Shown here one piece after another: positions 1-10,125 of a DNA stretch of 64,000 nt. Within the stretch, counting starts at the first letter, position 1. Each line of letters starts with the position of its first letter. The stretch spans positions 3,932,555-3,996,554 of the forward strand of contig NW_004450401.1 of NCBI RefSeq assembly GCF_000321225.1. Direction: 5' to 3'. This DNA is from Odobenus rosmarus divergens. Lineage: Eukaryota > Chordata > Mammalia > Carnivora > Odobenidae. The notes beneath the pieces were generated by a model. The model ran no database searches and had not been told where the DNA came from. It saw only the letters and a program-made list of their open reading frames with translations. Both the position numbers and the translations under genes were made by a program.

Positions 1-620
1 ATTGTTGAAATATTTGGCTCTACCTTCACAAAGATTTTACAGTTAACAGCATGGCCGATGTATTTGGAGGGGGCAAGGCCTAGACTCAGAGGTCGGATGA
101 TGGGGACGGATATGCGGGTACCTGGGCCAGATGGAACCAGAGGAGGTGGCAGGGTCAGGAGGGAGCTGGGAGGTGAAACCCACCCGAGGGGCTTGGTGAG
201 AGCCTGGAAGGAGGGAGAGGGAGAGGGAGGCTAATGTCCAGGTTTTAGGTTTCTTTTTTTTTTTTTTTTAAGATTTTATTTAGTTGAGAGAGAGAGAAAG
301 AGTGAGAGAGAGAGAGAAAGGGCAGGGGGAGGGAGAAGCAGACTCCCCTCTGAGCAGGAAGCCCGGTGTGGAGCTTGATCCCAGGCTTGATCATGACCTG
401 AGCCGAAGGCAGACGCTTAACGACGGAGCCACCCAGGAGCCCCCAGGTTTTAGGTTTGAGAGAACAAGTGGACAGTTGTGCTTTTGCTGAAGGAGGGAGT
501 AGATTTCAGTGGAGGTTTCATACAGGTGAAAACCACAGGCTGAGATGGGGAGAAGACAGAATTGTACTCACAGACTTTCCACTGGAAGAGAGCTAGGCCA
601 AGCTGACAGAAAGAGGCACG
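1..620 (-). repeat. L2-type LINE remnant, antisense, split by a SINE
   Basis: The flanks on both sides of the SINE at 253-442 join into one decayed element. The stretches around gtccaggttttaggtttgag, acaagtggacagttg and ctgagatggggagaagac resemble the antisense of the RT-encoding part of mammalian L2. No open frame survives. The L2 assignment is from memory of the consensus, and the ends are approximate. Confidence 0.5.
253..442 (-). mobile_element. SINEC (CAN-SINE), reverse orientation
   Basis: A poly-T run (reverse of the A tail) is followed by aagattttattta, a GA-rich block, and the reverse complement of the tRNA-derived head ending gagccacccagg. A perfect 15-bp target-site duplication, ccaggttttaggttt, lies at 238-252 and 443-457, so the boundaries are exact and the insertion used L1 machinery. 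The element sits in an older L2 remnant. Confidence 0.95.
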
Positions 621-699
621 GGAAGTTCAGGAGGTAGGAGGGGGCACAGAACAGGGGAGAATGGACAGGAACACGTGAGGATGGCAGCCTGCCAGGTCT

Positions 700-1135
700 C
701 ACAGGGTCTTCAGAGACCATGTAAGCCCAGCGCAGACTGATTTGTTGGTCCTGATTTTTACACTTCTCTCATGTGACTTTGCAGTCTCTCTGTACAGAAG
801 CTGAGTGTCTTCCTGCTCTTTAAATTTGGGTTCAGTCATGGGACAAGCTTTGGCCAATGGGACGTGGGCAAAGGTGCCCATTCCTAGCCTTCAGGGACCT
901 CTTCATGTTCCCAGTTTTCTCCTTGGGCCTCTGCCATCACCACTTGAAGTCATGACCTGGCTACCCCACTAGTCCAAGGAAGGAGAGAGCTAGGTGGAGC
1001 AGAGCTAGACCCAGCCGGCCACCTGGTCACCCAGGCAACTGCAAACAGTGGGAGGAGTCAAATAATGCTTATTGCTGTATGTCACTCAGAGTCTATGGTT
1101 GTTTATTACTTAGGAATAGCTGACTGAGATACAGT
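700..1135 (+). repeat. Ancient LTR-like repeat remnant
   Basis: The segment contains ttggccaatgggacgtgg, ggagcagagctagaccca, an aatgcttattgctgt block and a terminal aatagctgactgagatacag. That order resembles old mammalian MLT-type LTR remnants. It is too decayed to place in a subfamily, and there is no coding content. Confidence 0.35.
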
Positions 1136-1137
1136 CA

Positions 1138-1255
1138 AATCACACCATTTTGCAGATGAGGAAAACTGAACTCTCAAGATGGCAAGAGATTTGTCCAATG
1201 GTATATAAATAATAAACTGCAAAGATCTCCTGATTCTTCGCCTGAGATTCTTTCT
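1138..1255 (-). repeat. MIR fragment
   Basis: The MIR core is readable in reverse: ttttgcagatgaggaaaactgaa, then agatttgtccaatgg at the position of the usual ttgcccaaggtca block. It is a typical old tRNA-derived SINE fragment with many substitutions. Confidence 0.6.
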
Positions 1256-1284
1256 TTCTACTCCACTGCAGTGACTGTCACCTA

Positions 1285-1730
1285 GCCTCTGATTTGTTCA
1301 TTCATCCATTCAACAAGTGGGTTACTAGAAATACCTGGATAACTTTTTTCTTAGCCCTCGAAGAGCTCCTTGTGGTCATGGTGGGGAGATGGACCCCAAA
1401 CAGATCACAATAAATGTGGCAAGTGAGGCCCTAGAGATGTGCTCAGGCACCCAGAATAGGCACCTAACCCAGCTAGGGAAAATCAGGGCAGGCTTCCTGG
1501 AGAAGAGGGTATCTGAGCTGAATCACAAAAATGAGCCAAAGCAGAGGAAGGAAGGGGTTGGCATAAGCCTGGGTGAGAGCTGAGGTACAGCCTGAGCCTG
1601 TGCGTATGGTGGAGGCCCAGGCAATAGAGGGCAATAGCAGGAGAACTTCAAAGTCCCTAGAGTTATTCAAGCCATTTCAGGGACTGGCAGGAGATGGGCT
1701 GGAGATGAAAGTGAGGCCCACATCTGAGCC
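1285..1730 (-). repeat. L2 fragment, antisense
   Basis: It begins with ttcattcatccattcaacaa, the reverse complement of the L2 3' end. The block caggcttcctggagaagag follows, then ctgagctgaat, which are antisense L2 landmarks. The right-hand part is diverged and the end is approximate. Confidence 0.6.
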
Positions 1731-1784
1731 TTTATCCGAAGGGCTCAACCCTTTCACCAGCAGGTGTTTGGAGGCCATTGTAAG

Positions 1785-1870
1785 CATGGTCTTGGACCAG
1801 TCATCTCATTCCCTGGGCCTTGGTGTGTGCATCCCTAATATGAGGAACCCGACCAGATGGTCTTTTGGGG
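1785..1870 (+). repeat. MIR fragment (weak)
   Basis: The phrase cttggaccagtcatctcattccctgggcc followed by cctaatatgaggaa resembles the MIR core (ccttgggcaagtcacttaacctctctgggcc, then a gtaaaatgagg-like block). It is short and diverged. Confidence 0.4.
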
Positions 1871-2434
1871 CCTCTCCAGCTCTAAAGCCATTGTGGGGGG
1901 ACTGCCTGGGGTGGGCATACCATTGAGGAGACTGTCAGTCCTGGCAGCCGATCCAGGCCAAGAGCTGAGGAGTCAGGACCCGCTCTGCCTGCAGGATGGA
2001 ATTTGGGCAGCATCTCCAGGAGCCAGGCAATCCTTCTCTCTGCTTTGGTGAGGAGTGGGGAACTCTCCTCTGAGCCAAAGGCTGGTCCAGGAACGCGAAG
2101 AACAAGGACAAGTTGGACATTCAACTTCCAGTATAGGAACATCCAGATGGAGGCAGTGACTTTCTGTTTCACTTCCTCTTCTCCTCGCAGAGGGAACACA
2201 GGGGTTGGGATTAGTCACTGGCCGGAGGGGAGGGGGCCTTTCAGGTGGCCATCCAGGCTCAAAGCGCTGTGTCCTGCCACCCTGCCTCAGAGCCCCCAGC
2301 AGAGGCCACCTGGAGGAAAAGGGACACCTAATACAAGAACCCACTACTTAACAGAAGAGGGCGAATCCAGCCAGGCTGGCAAGGGAAGTTCAGGTAATTG
2401 ATGTTATTTTCCCATTGACTATGTTCTGCTAGAA
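1871..2434. other. Unassigned sequence
   Basis: I recognise no gene or repeat here. The open frames on both strands are short, overlapping and without recognisable domains. Confidence 0.4.
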
Positions 2435-2890
2435 AAGATTTTGGTTACAGGGTGTAATCAAATCACACTTAAGAATTCTACTAAAAGATTATGTTTATAA
2501 TGAGAAAAAGGAATCTGTGGCATACCCTCCTCGGAGGGCAGTTTGGCAATACCCATGAAAATGGGAACCGCGTACATTCTTACATGTAGCAATTCCACTG
2601 GTGGGAATGGGTCCAATGGGGGTTTGCACACGAGTTCATGCCTGTGTGGGAAAAGATGCTCTTCTCGGCATTGTTTATGGTAGTAAAAGACTGGGAGCAA
2701 CCTCAGTGTCATCAGTAAGGGACGGGGGAGACCAATCAACACTACATCCGTACAATGGAATACTAGGCAAACGTCAATAAGACCGTGGCAGTTGTCCATG
2801 AGAAAAGATTCTCAAGCAACGTTTAAATGAAAAAAGCCAGAGGAATGACACTGAGCAGGCTATGTTCCACGTGTGTGGGAATGAGGAGGA
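2435..2890 (+). repeat. L1 (ORF2 3' part / 3' region) fragment, sense
   Basis: The order gagggcagtttggcaata, tagcaattccactggtggga, gcattgtttatggtagtaaaagac and catccgtacaatggaatact is the sense order of the C-terminal ORF2 to 3' region of older L1 elements. It is 5' truncated and riddled with substitutions, so it has no coding capacity. Confidence 0.8.
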
Positions 2891-2930
2891 GAAATAGAAA
2901 CCGGAGCAGGAACTCCAGACCACTTTCCCA

Positions 2931-3385
2931 TGGCTCCTTTACGAAGGACACAGACTTGGCTGGCTTAAAACAATAAGATTTTTTTCTCTCACCGTCCTGG
3001 AAGCCAGAAGTCTGAAATCCAGGTGTCAGCAGGGCCATGCTCGCTCCTGAGGCTTTGGGGGAGAATCCATTCATTGCCTCTTGCAATGGTGATGACCGGC
3101 CTTTCTCGGCTCGTGGCCCCAACACCCCACTCTGTCTCCCGGGTCACATTGCCATGCTGCCTGTCCTTCTTCCCTGCATCTATTTTATAAAGATGCTCGC
3201 ACTGGATTTAGGGCCCACCTGGCTAATCCAGGATTATTTCCTCATCTCCAGATCCTTACTCAATTATATCGGCAAATACCACCCCCCCCTTTTTTTTCCA
3301 AATAAGGTCACATTCACAGGTACCAGGGATTAGGGCATGGGCATAGTTTTGGGGGGTCCACCATTTGACCTACTTCGGATTCCAG
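2931..3385 (-). repeat. MLT1/MST-type (ERVL-MaLR) LTR, antisense
   Basis: Landmarks in order are ggcttaaaacaataagat, a tctctcaccgtcctggaagccagaagtctgaaatc block, aggtgtcagcagggccatgctc, tggatttagggcccac and ccaaataaggtcacattc, ending near ttggggggtccacc. This is the reverse complement of the MLT1/MST LTR family. The element looks like a solitary LTR, with no retroviral genes beside it. Confidence 0.75.
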
Positions 3386-5109
3386 TTCCTTGGGAGAGTG
3401 GAGGCCTCTTGGAAGGGAGACCAAGAGCCCAGGGGTCTGGGTGAGCGGAGACTTGCTTTTCATGGGAACGCTTTCTGTAGGCTGCAGACTTCTTTCCCAT
3501 GAGCACGTGTTATCTGTTTTAACAAACTTCAAGAAGTAATCCAGCTAGCCAACGTTTTGAGCACCTTAAAAGGGTCTTTTGCACACATCATCTCTTCAGA
3601 ATGCCAACTGCCCTTACTCATCGCCCTGACCAGAGTGTCCATCTCACCAGGGCAGGGGTTGGCCTTAAACGTCTTTAGTGGGTTCCACAGCCAAACCCAT
3701 ACCAGGTGTTAGGAGGGTCCTGCTTATGGGGTTTGAAATCCATATTCAAATGAAAAAATGGTAATTTTCAGTTTCACCAAGGATATGACTCAAGATGTTC
3801 ATAAGCAAGATGCACACTTAAGTTCCAAACAGTGAAAACTTAGTTTCCAGGGTTGCTTGCACAGTAGGAATAGTCCCCACTGCAGAAAGGACAATCCTTC
3901 AAGCAGGGGCCAGAGGATCCTTCAATGCCATGAGGGGCCAGGTTGTGATGTGTGGTGGGGTGAGGTGGAGCTTGTTTCCCAGAGCATCTTAGTGGATTGC
4001 TTGTAGGCAGACACACTTTGCTTGCATATTGAACATGTCACAGTTGTCTCCATGGCTCAAGAAATAGTCTCTCTCCCATCTTTTCTCCCTCTTGATCTGT
4101 GTTTTGTTTGCCTATTTTCAATAAAGAGGAGCTTTGAGAAGTATATTCTTTTCTTAAATCTCCAGAGAGAAAATCAACTGGGCAAACTTGATGACGAATG
4201 GCAACTGACACTCGGCCTCGGGGTAGGGAGACCTTGGAGGACGGTGGAGACTGTGACAAAGAGGTTGGAGCTCTAAGGGACGGCCCGCACCCACCCCCAG
4301 CCCAGCACCCCAGAGCCTCAGGCTTTTCAGGAGAAACCGACTATCCAAATTTGTATGTAAACTCTCCCAAAAATTTAATGTAGGAAACGGATCTAAATTT
4401 TTTGTAACTGCTGTATAGGCCAAATAAAACAGACTCATGTCAGATCTAGCCTGCAGCCCTCGCTTTAGAACCTCTGCCCTAATGCATTAGCGCTTGAAGT
4501 TCTGACCAGCCTCAAGCTAAGTCTTCACTGCTACTTTCACATCCAGGCAAATCCTTATACTTTTTTTTTTTTCTTTTTTCTTTCCTTTTTTTCTTTTGCA
4601 TCTTTCTCTGTTCTTAGCTTCACGTGGTAGAAACAAAACAGTCTGTGACTGTGTACTGGGATAGGGAGTGACAGCCAGGGAGACAGGCAGAAAAATGGGC
4701 TCCCTGCTTGTTTGGGAAAAGGGGCGGCCTGTCCAGCCCAGGCTGGAAGGGGGCAGTGTCTCCCCCCTGGCTAATCGCCTGGTTGTTTTGGACATTTGCT
4801 TGTGTAGACTGTTCTGTTCTCAACCTAATGATGCCATTTTTAGTGACTCATTAGGATCCTCATTAAGAGTTGTTAGCACATCAAAACAGTGTTGGTGAGG
4901 GCTGGCAGAGGGCGGCTTCCTGGACATTAGCAGTTGTCTGAATTTCCCTGGCAGCAGGGAAGGGACAAAATGGCAGTAAACGGATTCCCAGATGCTGTCA
5001 GTTCAGAGGGTGCTGTTTCTGCAGCAAGCACTTAGTGAGCACTTACTGTGTGTGTGGCATGGGCATACAGTGGTTTTCCCTGGTCCGAGAATGAGATGCG
5101 AAGTGGCAA
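3386..5109. other. Mostly unassigned sequence
   Basis: No gene is supported. A pyrimidine-rich tract lies at about 4560-4612. A short antisense L2-like piece may lie at about 5020-5085 (agcacttagtgagcacttactgtgtg). The rest shows no repeat family that I can name. Confidence 0.4.
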
Positions 5110-5515
5110 CTCCTACCCTTCCCCCAGCTCAGCCCCTCCCATTATACCGACCCTTCTCCTCCATGGACATGTTGACTTGTGCCTGCCTCCGGGCCTTTTC
5201 ACTTGCTATGCCCTCTGCTTGGCATGCTTTTCCCAAGTCTCAGCCCCAAATATCCCCTTCCCGGAGAGATTTTCTCTGACTTCCTGTCTGTTGATGCAAA
5301 TCCTTGCCAGTCACTTTCTAACCCATTGCCTTATTTTATTTATAATACGGTGCTTATCACCAGTTAAAATAATCATATTTATTTGCTTACTGGCTGTCTG
5401 TGTCCCCTCCCCCTAGAGTGTCAGCTCCACGAGGAGAGGGACCTATTCTACTGCGTCCCTGGCTCCCACAAGAAGCCTGGCACATAGTACATATTCGATT
5501 AATATTTGATTAACA
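5110..5515 (+). repeat. L2 3' end, sense
   Basis: The block cgggccttttcacttgctatgccctctgc is followed by gagtgtcagctccacgagga, cctggcacatagtacatatt and a terminal ttgattaacaaatggg. That is the sense order of the L2 3' end, whose consensus ends around cctggcacatagtaggcgc...aataaatatttgttgaatga. Confidence 0.8.
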
Positions 5516-5835
5516 AATGGGAAATGATGAGGAAGACACAACCCCTCAGCCCAGGGTTGCAAACGATCTGGCATACCCTGTAGATTCCCCTACCCTGCCC
5601 ATTGTGCATCTCCAAGGAATAAATCTTGTGGCTTTATCAAAGAAATCTGAGATCAGGCTGAAGGGAAGATAACACATGAATTTCTTCAGTGCAAAACTCT
5701 CCTCAGCAAAGGATACCTTTGCAGGAGCACCAGCCCAGGCCCTGCCTCTCCCCGGCTCCGGTCAACTCCTGGAGTGAGCCTCAGGTGCCTGCAGCAGCAG
5801 GCAGAGATCAGACAGGGGCATCCCAGGGCCAGGCT
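5516..5835. other. Unassigned sequence
   Basis: No repeat family, RNA gene or coding frame is recognised in this stretch. Confidence 0.4.
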
Positions 5836-5839
5836 GTGC

Positions 5840-6010
5840 CAATAGATTATTTCTCTGAGTAATTAAGATGGAATTAAAAATTAATTCTTTCCTTCAGCCT
5901 GATTGCATTTCAAGGGATAGACTGTTATGGCTTTTGTGCACTTTTTTCTCCCTAATTAAATTGGATCTCATTTTCAGAGGCGGGGGAAATGAGAATGCTG
6001 GGATTAATCC
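5840..6010. promoter_or_regulatory. Candidate homeodomain-motif cluster
   Basis: Several homeodomain-type cores lie within 171 bp: TAATTA at 5860-5865, aattaaaaattaatt at 5872-5886, TAATTA at 5953-5958, and a palindromic GGATTAATCC at 6001-6010 of the kind bound by OTX/PITX-like K50 homeodomain dimers. No known transposon is seen here. An enhancer role is inference; conservation cannot be tested from this window. Confidence 0.25.
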
Positions 6011-6224
6011 AGCAGCCCAAAAATCCCTGGGGAAGGAACCAGGTGATTCTGCCTTGGGAACGGATGAATTTGAAGGTACTGCTGCTCTGGCCACCATGGT
6101 GGACTTGGCTCCCCAGGGAGCAGCTTGGGTCCATCCTGAGGACCCGGCAATTCTGATCCGCTCTTATCACTGTAATGTGGGAAGTCAAGCCACCTTGTCT
6201 ACTGCCCACAGAGGAATGAGCTGA

Positions 6225-6425
6225 ATTAGTCAGTCAGACCCGGGCTCCAAGCAGGCTCTGCCACTTACCGGTGGCAGCTGCCTCAGCCAAGCTCCTCTTC
6301 TCTCTCAGCCCCCGCTTTCTCATTTGTGAAATGGGTGTAAACAACCTACCTCCCAGGAGCGTTGGGAGCATTATATGGTAAGTAGGTTAGCCCAGAGGTG
6401 TGGGTATTTGATAAATGTGTACAGG
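6225..6425 (+). repeat. MIR, sense
   Basis: Landmarks are ggctctgccacttacc, ctcctcttctctctcagcccc, tttctcatttgtgaaatggg, then acctacctcccaggagcgttggga and a degraded tail near ttgataaatgtg. This covers most of the MIR consensus. Confidence 0.75.
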
Positions 6426-6446
6426 TTATAAGAGATGGAGTTTCCC

Positions 6447-6786
6447 GGGCGCCTGGGTGGCTCACTTGGTTAAGCGACTGCCTTCGGCTCAGGTCATGAT
6501 CCTGGAGTCCCGGGATTGAGTCCCGCATCGGGCTCCCTGCTCAGCAGGGAGTCTGCTTCTCNNNNNNNNNNNNNNNNNNNNNNNNNNNNNNNNNNNNNNN
6601 NNNNNNNNNNNGGTTAAGCGACTGCCTTCGGCTCAGGTCATGATCCTGGAGTCCCGGGATTGAGTCCCGCATCGGGCTCCCTGCTCAGCAGGGAGTCTGC
6701 TTCTCCGTCTGACCCTCTTCCCTTTCGTGCTCTCTATCTCTCATTCTCTCTTTCTCAAATAAATAAATAAAATCTTTAAAAAAAAA
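6447..6786 (+). mobile_element. SINEC, sense, interrupted by an assembly gap
   Basis: The head gcgcctgggtggctcac starts at about 6450 and the A tail ends at 6786. A perfect 16-bp duplication, agagatggagtttccc, flanks it at 6431-6446 and 6787-6802, so this is one insertion. The apparent length of about 340 bp is inflated by 50 N and by a repeated 94-bp segment; the true element should be about 196 bp. Confidence 0.93.
6562..6611. other. 50-N assembly gap with duplicated flanks
   Basis: There are exactly 50 Ns. The 94 bp immediately before (6468-6561) and after (6612-6705) are identical. This is what two contigs ending in the same sequence look like when scaffolded without merging. The gap probably contains no missing DNA. 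Confidence 0.9.
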
Positions 6787-6810
6787 AGAGATGGAGTTTC
6801 CCTCATTTCT

Positions 6811-7018
6811 TTTTTTTTTTAAAGATTTATTTATTTATTTGAAAAAGAGAGAGACACAGCAGGGGGAGGGACAGAGGGAGAGGAAGAGAGAGAATCCCAA
6901 GCAGACTCCCTACTGAGTGAGGAGCCTGTCGCAGGGCTCAATCTCACCACCTCAAGGTCATGACCTGTGCTGAAATCAAGAGCTGTATGTTCAACCAACT
7001 GAGCCATCTGGGCGCCCC
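6811..7018 (-). mobile_element. SINEC, reverse orientation
   Basis: Poly-T plus aaagatttatttatttattt is followed by a GA-rich block (about 6841-6895), agcagactccctactgagtg, and the reverse tRNA-like head ending gagccatctgggcgccc. The flanks tccctcatttctttt and tccctggtttctttt look like a diverged target-site duplication. It sits just downstream of another SINEC. Confidence 0.92.
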
Positions 7019-7027
7019 TCCCTGGTT

Positions 7028-7620
7028 TCTTTTAAAGTTGCATTTGTTCATTCATTCATTCATTCACCAGGGTAATGCATTCCCATGATTCAAAAGTCAA
7101 CAGGTAGAAAAGGGTGTACGGTGAGAATCTCCCTCACACCACTGTTCCTGGGGCACCAGCTCCTTTCTACAAAGGCAGCCAGTGTTATCTGCGTCTTGTT
7201 TGACCTTTTAGACATATTTTATGCACCCATGAGAAAATATGTTCACATCACCCCTCTGCTTTTTGTTACACAAATGGCATTATATACTAGAGGTATCCTT
7301 TGGCTCCTTGTTTTGTTTTACTTTGTGTTTTTCTCCCCAACTTAGCAATATATTTTGGAGAGTCCTCCACATTGGTGCATAACATGGTTCATCAGTTATT
7401 TCCACATCTGGATAGTTCTCCACTACTTAGACGTTCCATGGTGTATTGAACCAGTCCCCTGTGGATGGACATTCATATTGCTTCTAGTCTCTTGCTATTC
7501 CAAACAGTGCTGTAATAAATAATTTTGGACAGAAGTCATTTTTTTTCGTATGCATATATGTCTCTAAAATAAATTCCTGGAAGTGAAATTGGTGGTCAAA
7601 AGGAACAAACTCACATTTGT
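7028..7620 (-). repeat. Old L1 3' region, antisense
   Basis: The stretch contains gattcaaaagtcaacaggta, acacaaatggcattatatac, an accagtcccctgtggatggacatt block, ttgctattccaaacagtgct and ataaattcctggaagtgaaa. These are antisense landmarks of the 3' part of L1M-type elements. No intact frame remains. Confidence 0.7.
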
Positions 7621-7639
7621 TAAAAATTTTTTTAAGAAG

Positions 7640-7780
7640 TCCGTGTACGGGAAAGGGAGTATATGGAGCAAGAACTGTAGAATGTTTGTCCAAGTTGAAG
7701 CTGATCAGTACTTGGGAATTCATTATCCAGTTCTTTCTACTTTTATGCATACTTAAAAATGTCCATAATAAAAAATTGTA
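7640..7780 (+). repeat. Old L1 3' terminus, sense
   Basis: The phrase ctttctacttttatgcatac followed by aaaatgtccataataaaaaa resembles the sense 3' end of L1M-type elements, in the opposite orientation to the fragment on its left. The match is short. Confidence 0.45.
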
Positions 7781-8704
7781 AGGATATGGGACTGAAGTTC
7801 TGACAAAGAGCTTGGAAGTTATCTTTCCCATCCACAGAAGAGAAAGGCTGAGCAAAGTGAAAATCAACAACTTTTCTTTGACCCAGAAGAGAACTGAGGT
7901 CATGGGGCAAATTGCTGTTCTGAAAATTGTGATACAGAGAATCACAACTTATCAGAGCAGAAACCCACCAACAGCAATCTCTGGGAGAACCAGTCATGGT
8001 AGGGAAATGTAGGCTATAATTGATGAATTGCTGGAGGCTCAATGTGGACGAGGTTCAGAGTTAAAAACTCATGGGGGACCCACTTTGGGGGAGGCCCCCA
8101 CGATTTTGTGAGTATTTCCTCCCAGAGCACTACCAAGTTCTCAGAGTGAAGATTAGAACAAAATCCCTTCTCTTCTGGCAGGGGAAGGGGGAAAGTAGCC
8201 ATTTTGAAGTATACCATAACATTCTGTTCCCCTTAACAAGGCCTACTTGCCCTCAAGAGAAACTATTTTGCCAGAGCTTAAATGACCTGGTGGGAGAGAA
8301 ATACCCAACTTCAGCCCCATCTAGCTTTCAGTGTCAGGGAGGAAAATATTCAACTTCAGCCCAATGCATCCTTCTTGTTCCATCTAAGGTGGAGTTGGGG
8401 AAGGAAGGGGTGGTGGTGGTGAACTAAGAAATACTTGCAAAGGTCACAGCCCATGGGCATAGGCTCACGAAAAGTCAGAACTAACCATAGGGCTACAGAA
8501 TTCTTCCCCTCACCCCACATCTTACCACCACATCCCTAAAGGCCTATTTACCACAGTTCCTTTTATTCAGTACATCATGTCCAGCTTTCAACAAAAAATT
8601 ACAAGGCATCCTTAAAGGCAAAAGAACACAGTTTGAAGAGACAGAACAGCATCAGACCAGATTCAGATATGGCAGAGATGTTGGAATGACCAGATTGGGA
8701 ATTT
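7781..8704 (+). repeat. L1 5'-region fragment, sense
   Basis: The right half reads ttattcagtacatcatgtcc, agctttcaacaaaaaattac, aaggcaaaagaacacagttt and gatatggcagagatgttgga. These are landmarks of the region before ORF1 in older L1 elements. The same element resumes at 8955-8969 and 9344-9375, so two SINE events have split it. The left boundary is uncertain. Confidence 0.6.
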
Positions 8705-8717
8705 TTCAAAAATATTT

Positions 8718-8760
<43 letters not shown>

Positions 8761-8941
8761 TGAGAGAGAGAAAGAAAGAGAGCGTGAGCAGGGGGAGGGG
8801 CAGAGGGAGAGAGAGAATCTCAAGCAGACTCCACACTGAGTGCAGAGCCCTATGCAGGGCATGATCTCACCACCCTGAGATCATGACCTACGCCAAAATC
8901 AAGAGTCAGACACTCAACCAACTGAACTACCCAAGCACCCT
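8705..8941 (-). mobile_element. SINEC, reverse orientation, with expanded (ATTT)n tail
   Basis: A long ATTT microsatellite (about 8713-8761) stands where the A tail should be, followed by a GA-rich block, gcagactccacactgagtgc, and the reverse head ending about 8940. The target-site duplication is agattgggaattt (8692-8704) and agatggggaattt (8942-8954), 12 of 13 bases identical. The host is an L1 fragment. Confidence 0.92.
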
Positions 8942-8987
8942 AGATGGGGAATTTAGAATAACTATGATTAATATGCTAAGGGCTCTA

Positions 8988-9325
8988 GGGGCATCTGGCT
9001 GGCTCTGTTGGTAGAATGTGTGACTCTTGATCTCGGGATCATAAGTTCAAGCCCCATGTTGGGTGTAGACATTACTTAAAAAAAAGAAAAAATAGGGCGC
9101 CTGGGTGGCTCAGTTGGTTAAGTGACTGCCTTCGGCTCAGGTCATGATCCTGGAGTCCCTGGATCAAGTCCCGCATTGGGCTCCCTGCTCGGCAGGGAGT
9201 CTGCTTCTCCCTCTGACCCTCCCCCCATCTCATGTGCTTTCTCTCTCTCATTCTCTCTCTCTCAAATAATAAATAAATAAAATCTTAAAAAAAAGAAAGA
9301 GAAAAAAACTATTTAAAAATATTTA
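8988..9325 (+). mobile_element. Older, diverged SINEC, sense, carrying a nested SINEC
   Basis: A short diverged SINEC starts gggcatctggctggctctgttgg and has an A-rich tail near 9079-9094. The duplication aatatgctaagggctcta (8970-8987) and aatatgctaagggcttta (9326-9343), 17 of 18 identical, flanks both this copy and the younger SINEC at 9095-9310. The younger copy therefore landed in this one's A tail. Confidence 0.85.
9095..9310 (+). mobile_element. SINEC nested in the tail of an older SINEC
   Basis: The head gggcgcctgggtggctcagt is well preserved, with ccttcggctcaggtcatgat, a CT-rich middle, and an aataaataaataaaatctta tail. It is visibly closer to the other young copies than its host is. 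Its own target-site duplication cannot be resolved because the site is A-rich. Confidence 0.92.
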
Positions 9326-9375
9326 AATATGCTAAGGGCTTTAGTGGAAAAAGTAGACAACATTCAAGAACAGAG

Positions 9376-10125
9376 TATCTTTCTGTATGCTAATGAGGTG
9401 ACTCTTGGTGGGCCCCTAGATTGTTTCAGGATGGGCACTGGTGGCAGGAGGAACCAAAACATGTGATTAGAGGGTTGGAACTTTCAGCCCCATCCCTAGA
9501 CCTCCAGGAAGAGGAGAGGGACTAGGGATTGAGTTAATCAATGGCCAATGATTTAATCAATTGTGCTTACATGATGGAACCTCCAAAAAAAAACTCTAAA
9601 CAACCAGGTTCAGAGAGTTTCCAAATTGGCAAACATAACCGTGTGCTGGAGGGTGATATATCCCAATTCCATGGGGACAGAGCTCCTGCATTCGGGACCC
9701 TTCTAGACTCACCCTATGTGCCTCTTCATCTGGTTGTTCCTTTTAATCTTTTGTAATACCCTATATAATAAAGTGGTTAATGTAAGTTAATGTTTTCAAG
9801 TATTGTGAGCCATTTCAGCAAATTATTGAACCTTATGGGGTGCTATGGGAATATCTAACTTTGTAGCCAAGTCAGACAGAAATGTAGATACCCTGAGGAC
9901 GCATTACTTTTGACTGGCATGTGAAGTGGGCAGTCTTGTGGAACTGAGGGCTTAACCTGTGGAGTCTGATGCTAACTCCAGAGAGTTAGTGTCAGAATTG
10001 AATTAAATTGTAAGACACCCAGTTGGTGTCCAGACAGTTTGAAAATTGGTTGATATGAGGGAAAAATCTCCCATACAGTTGGTGTCAGAAGTATTGTGAC
10101 TAGAGAAACAGTTTTCCCTTAGGCT
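9376..10125 (+). repeat. Unclassified old interspersed repeat (LTR-like)
   Basis: The segment starts near tatctttctgtatgctaatg and contains ggccaatgatttaatcaatt, ggttcagagagtttcc, catctggttgttcc, an AATAAA-type signal near 9766 (tataataaagtgg), ttaacctgtggagtctgatg and ggacaccc-type blocks. I recognise the pattern as a recurrent mammalian repeat but cannot name the family. There is no coding content; the 71-codon frame at 9541 lies inside it. Confidence 0.45.

Noticed and set aside
6447..6786. Tandem duplication of half a SINE
   Set aside because: The repeat flanks a 50-N gap and lies inside one target-site duplication, so an assembly artefact explains it better.
7484..7945. 153-codon minus-strand frame
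   Set aside because: It spans pieces of differently oriented L1 sequence and cannot be a single gene.
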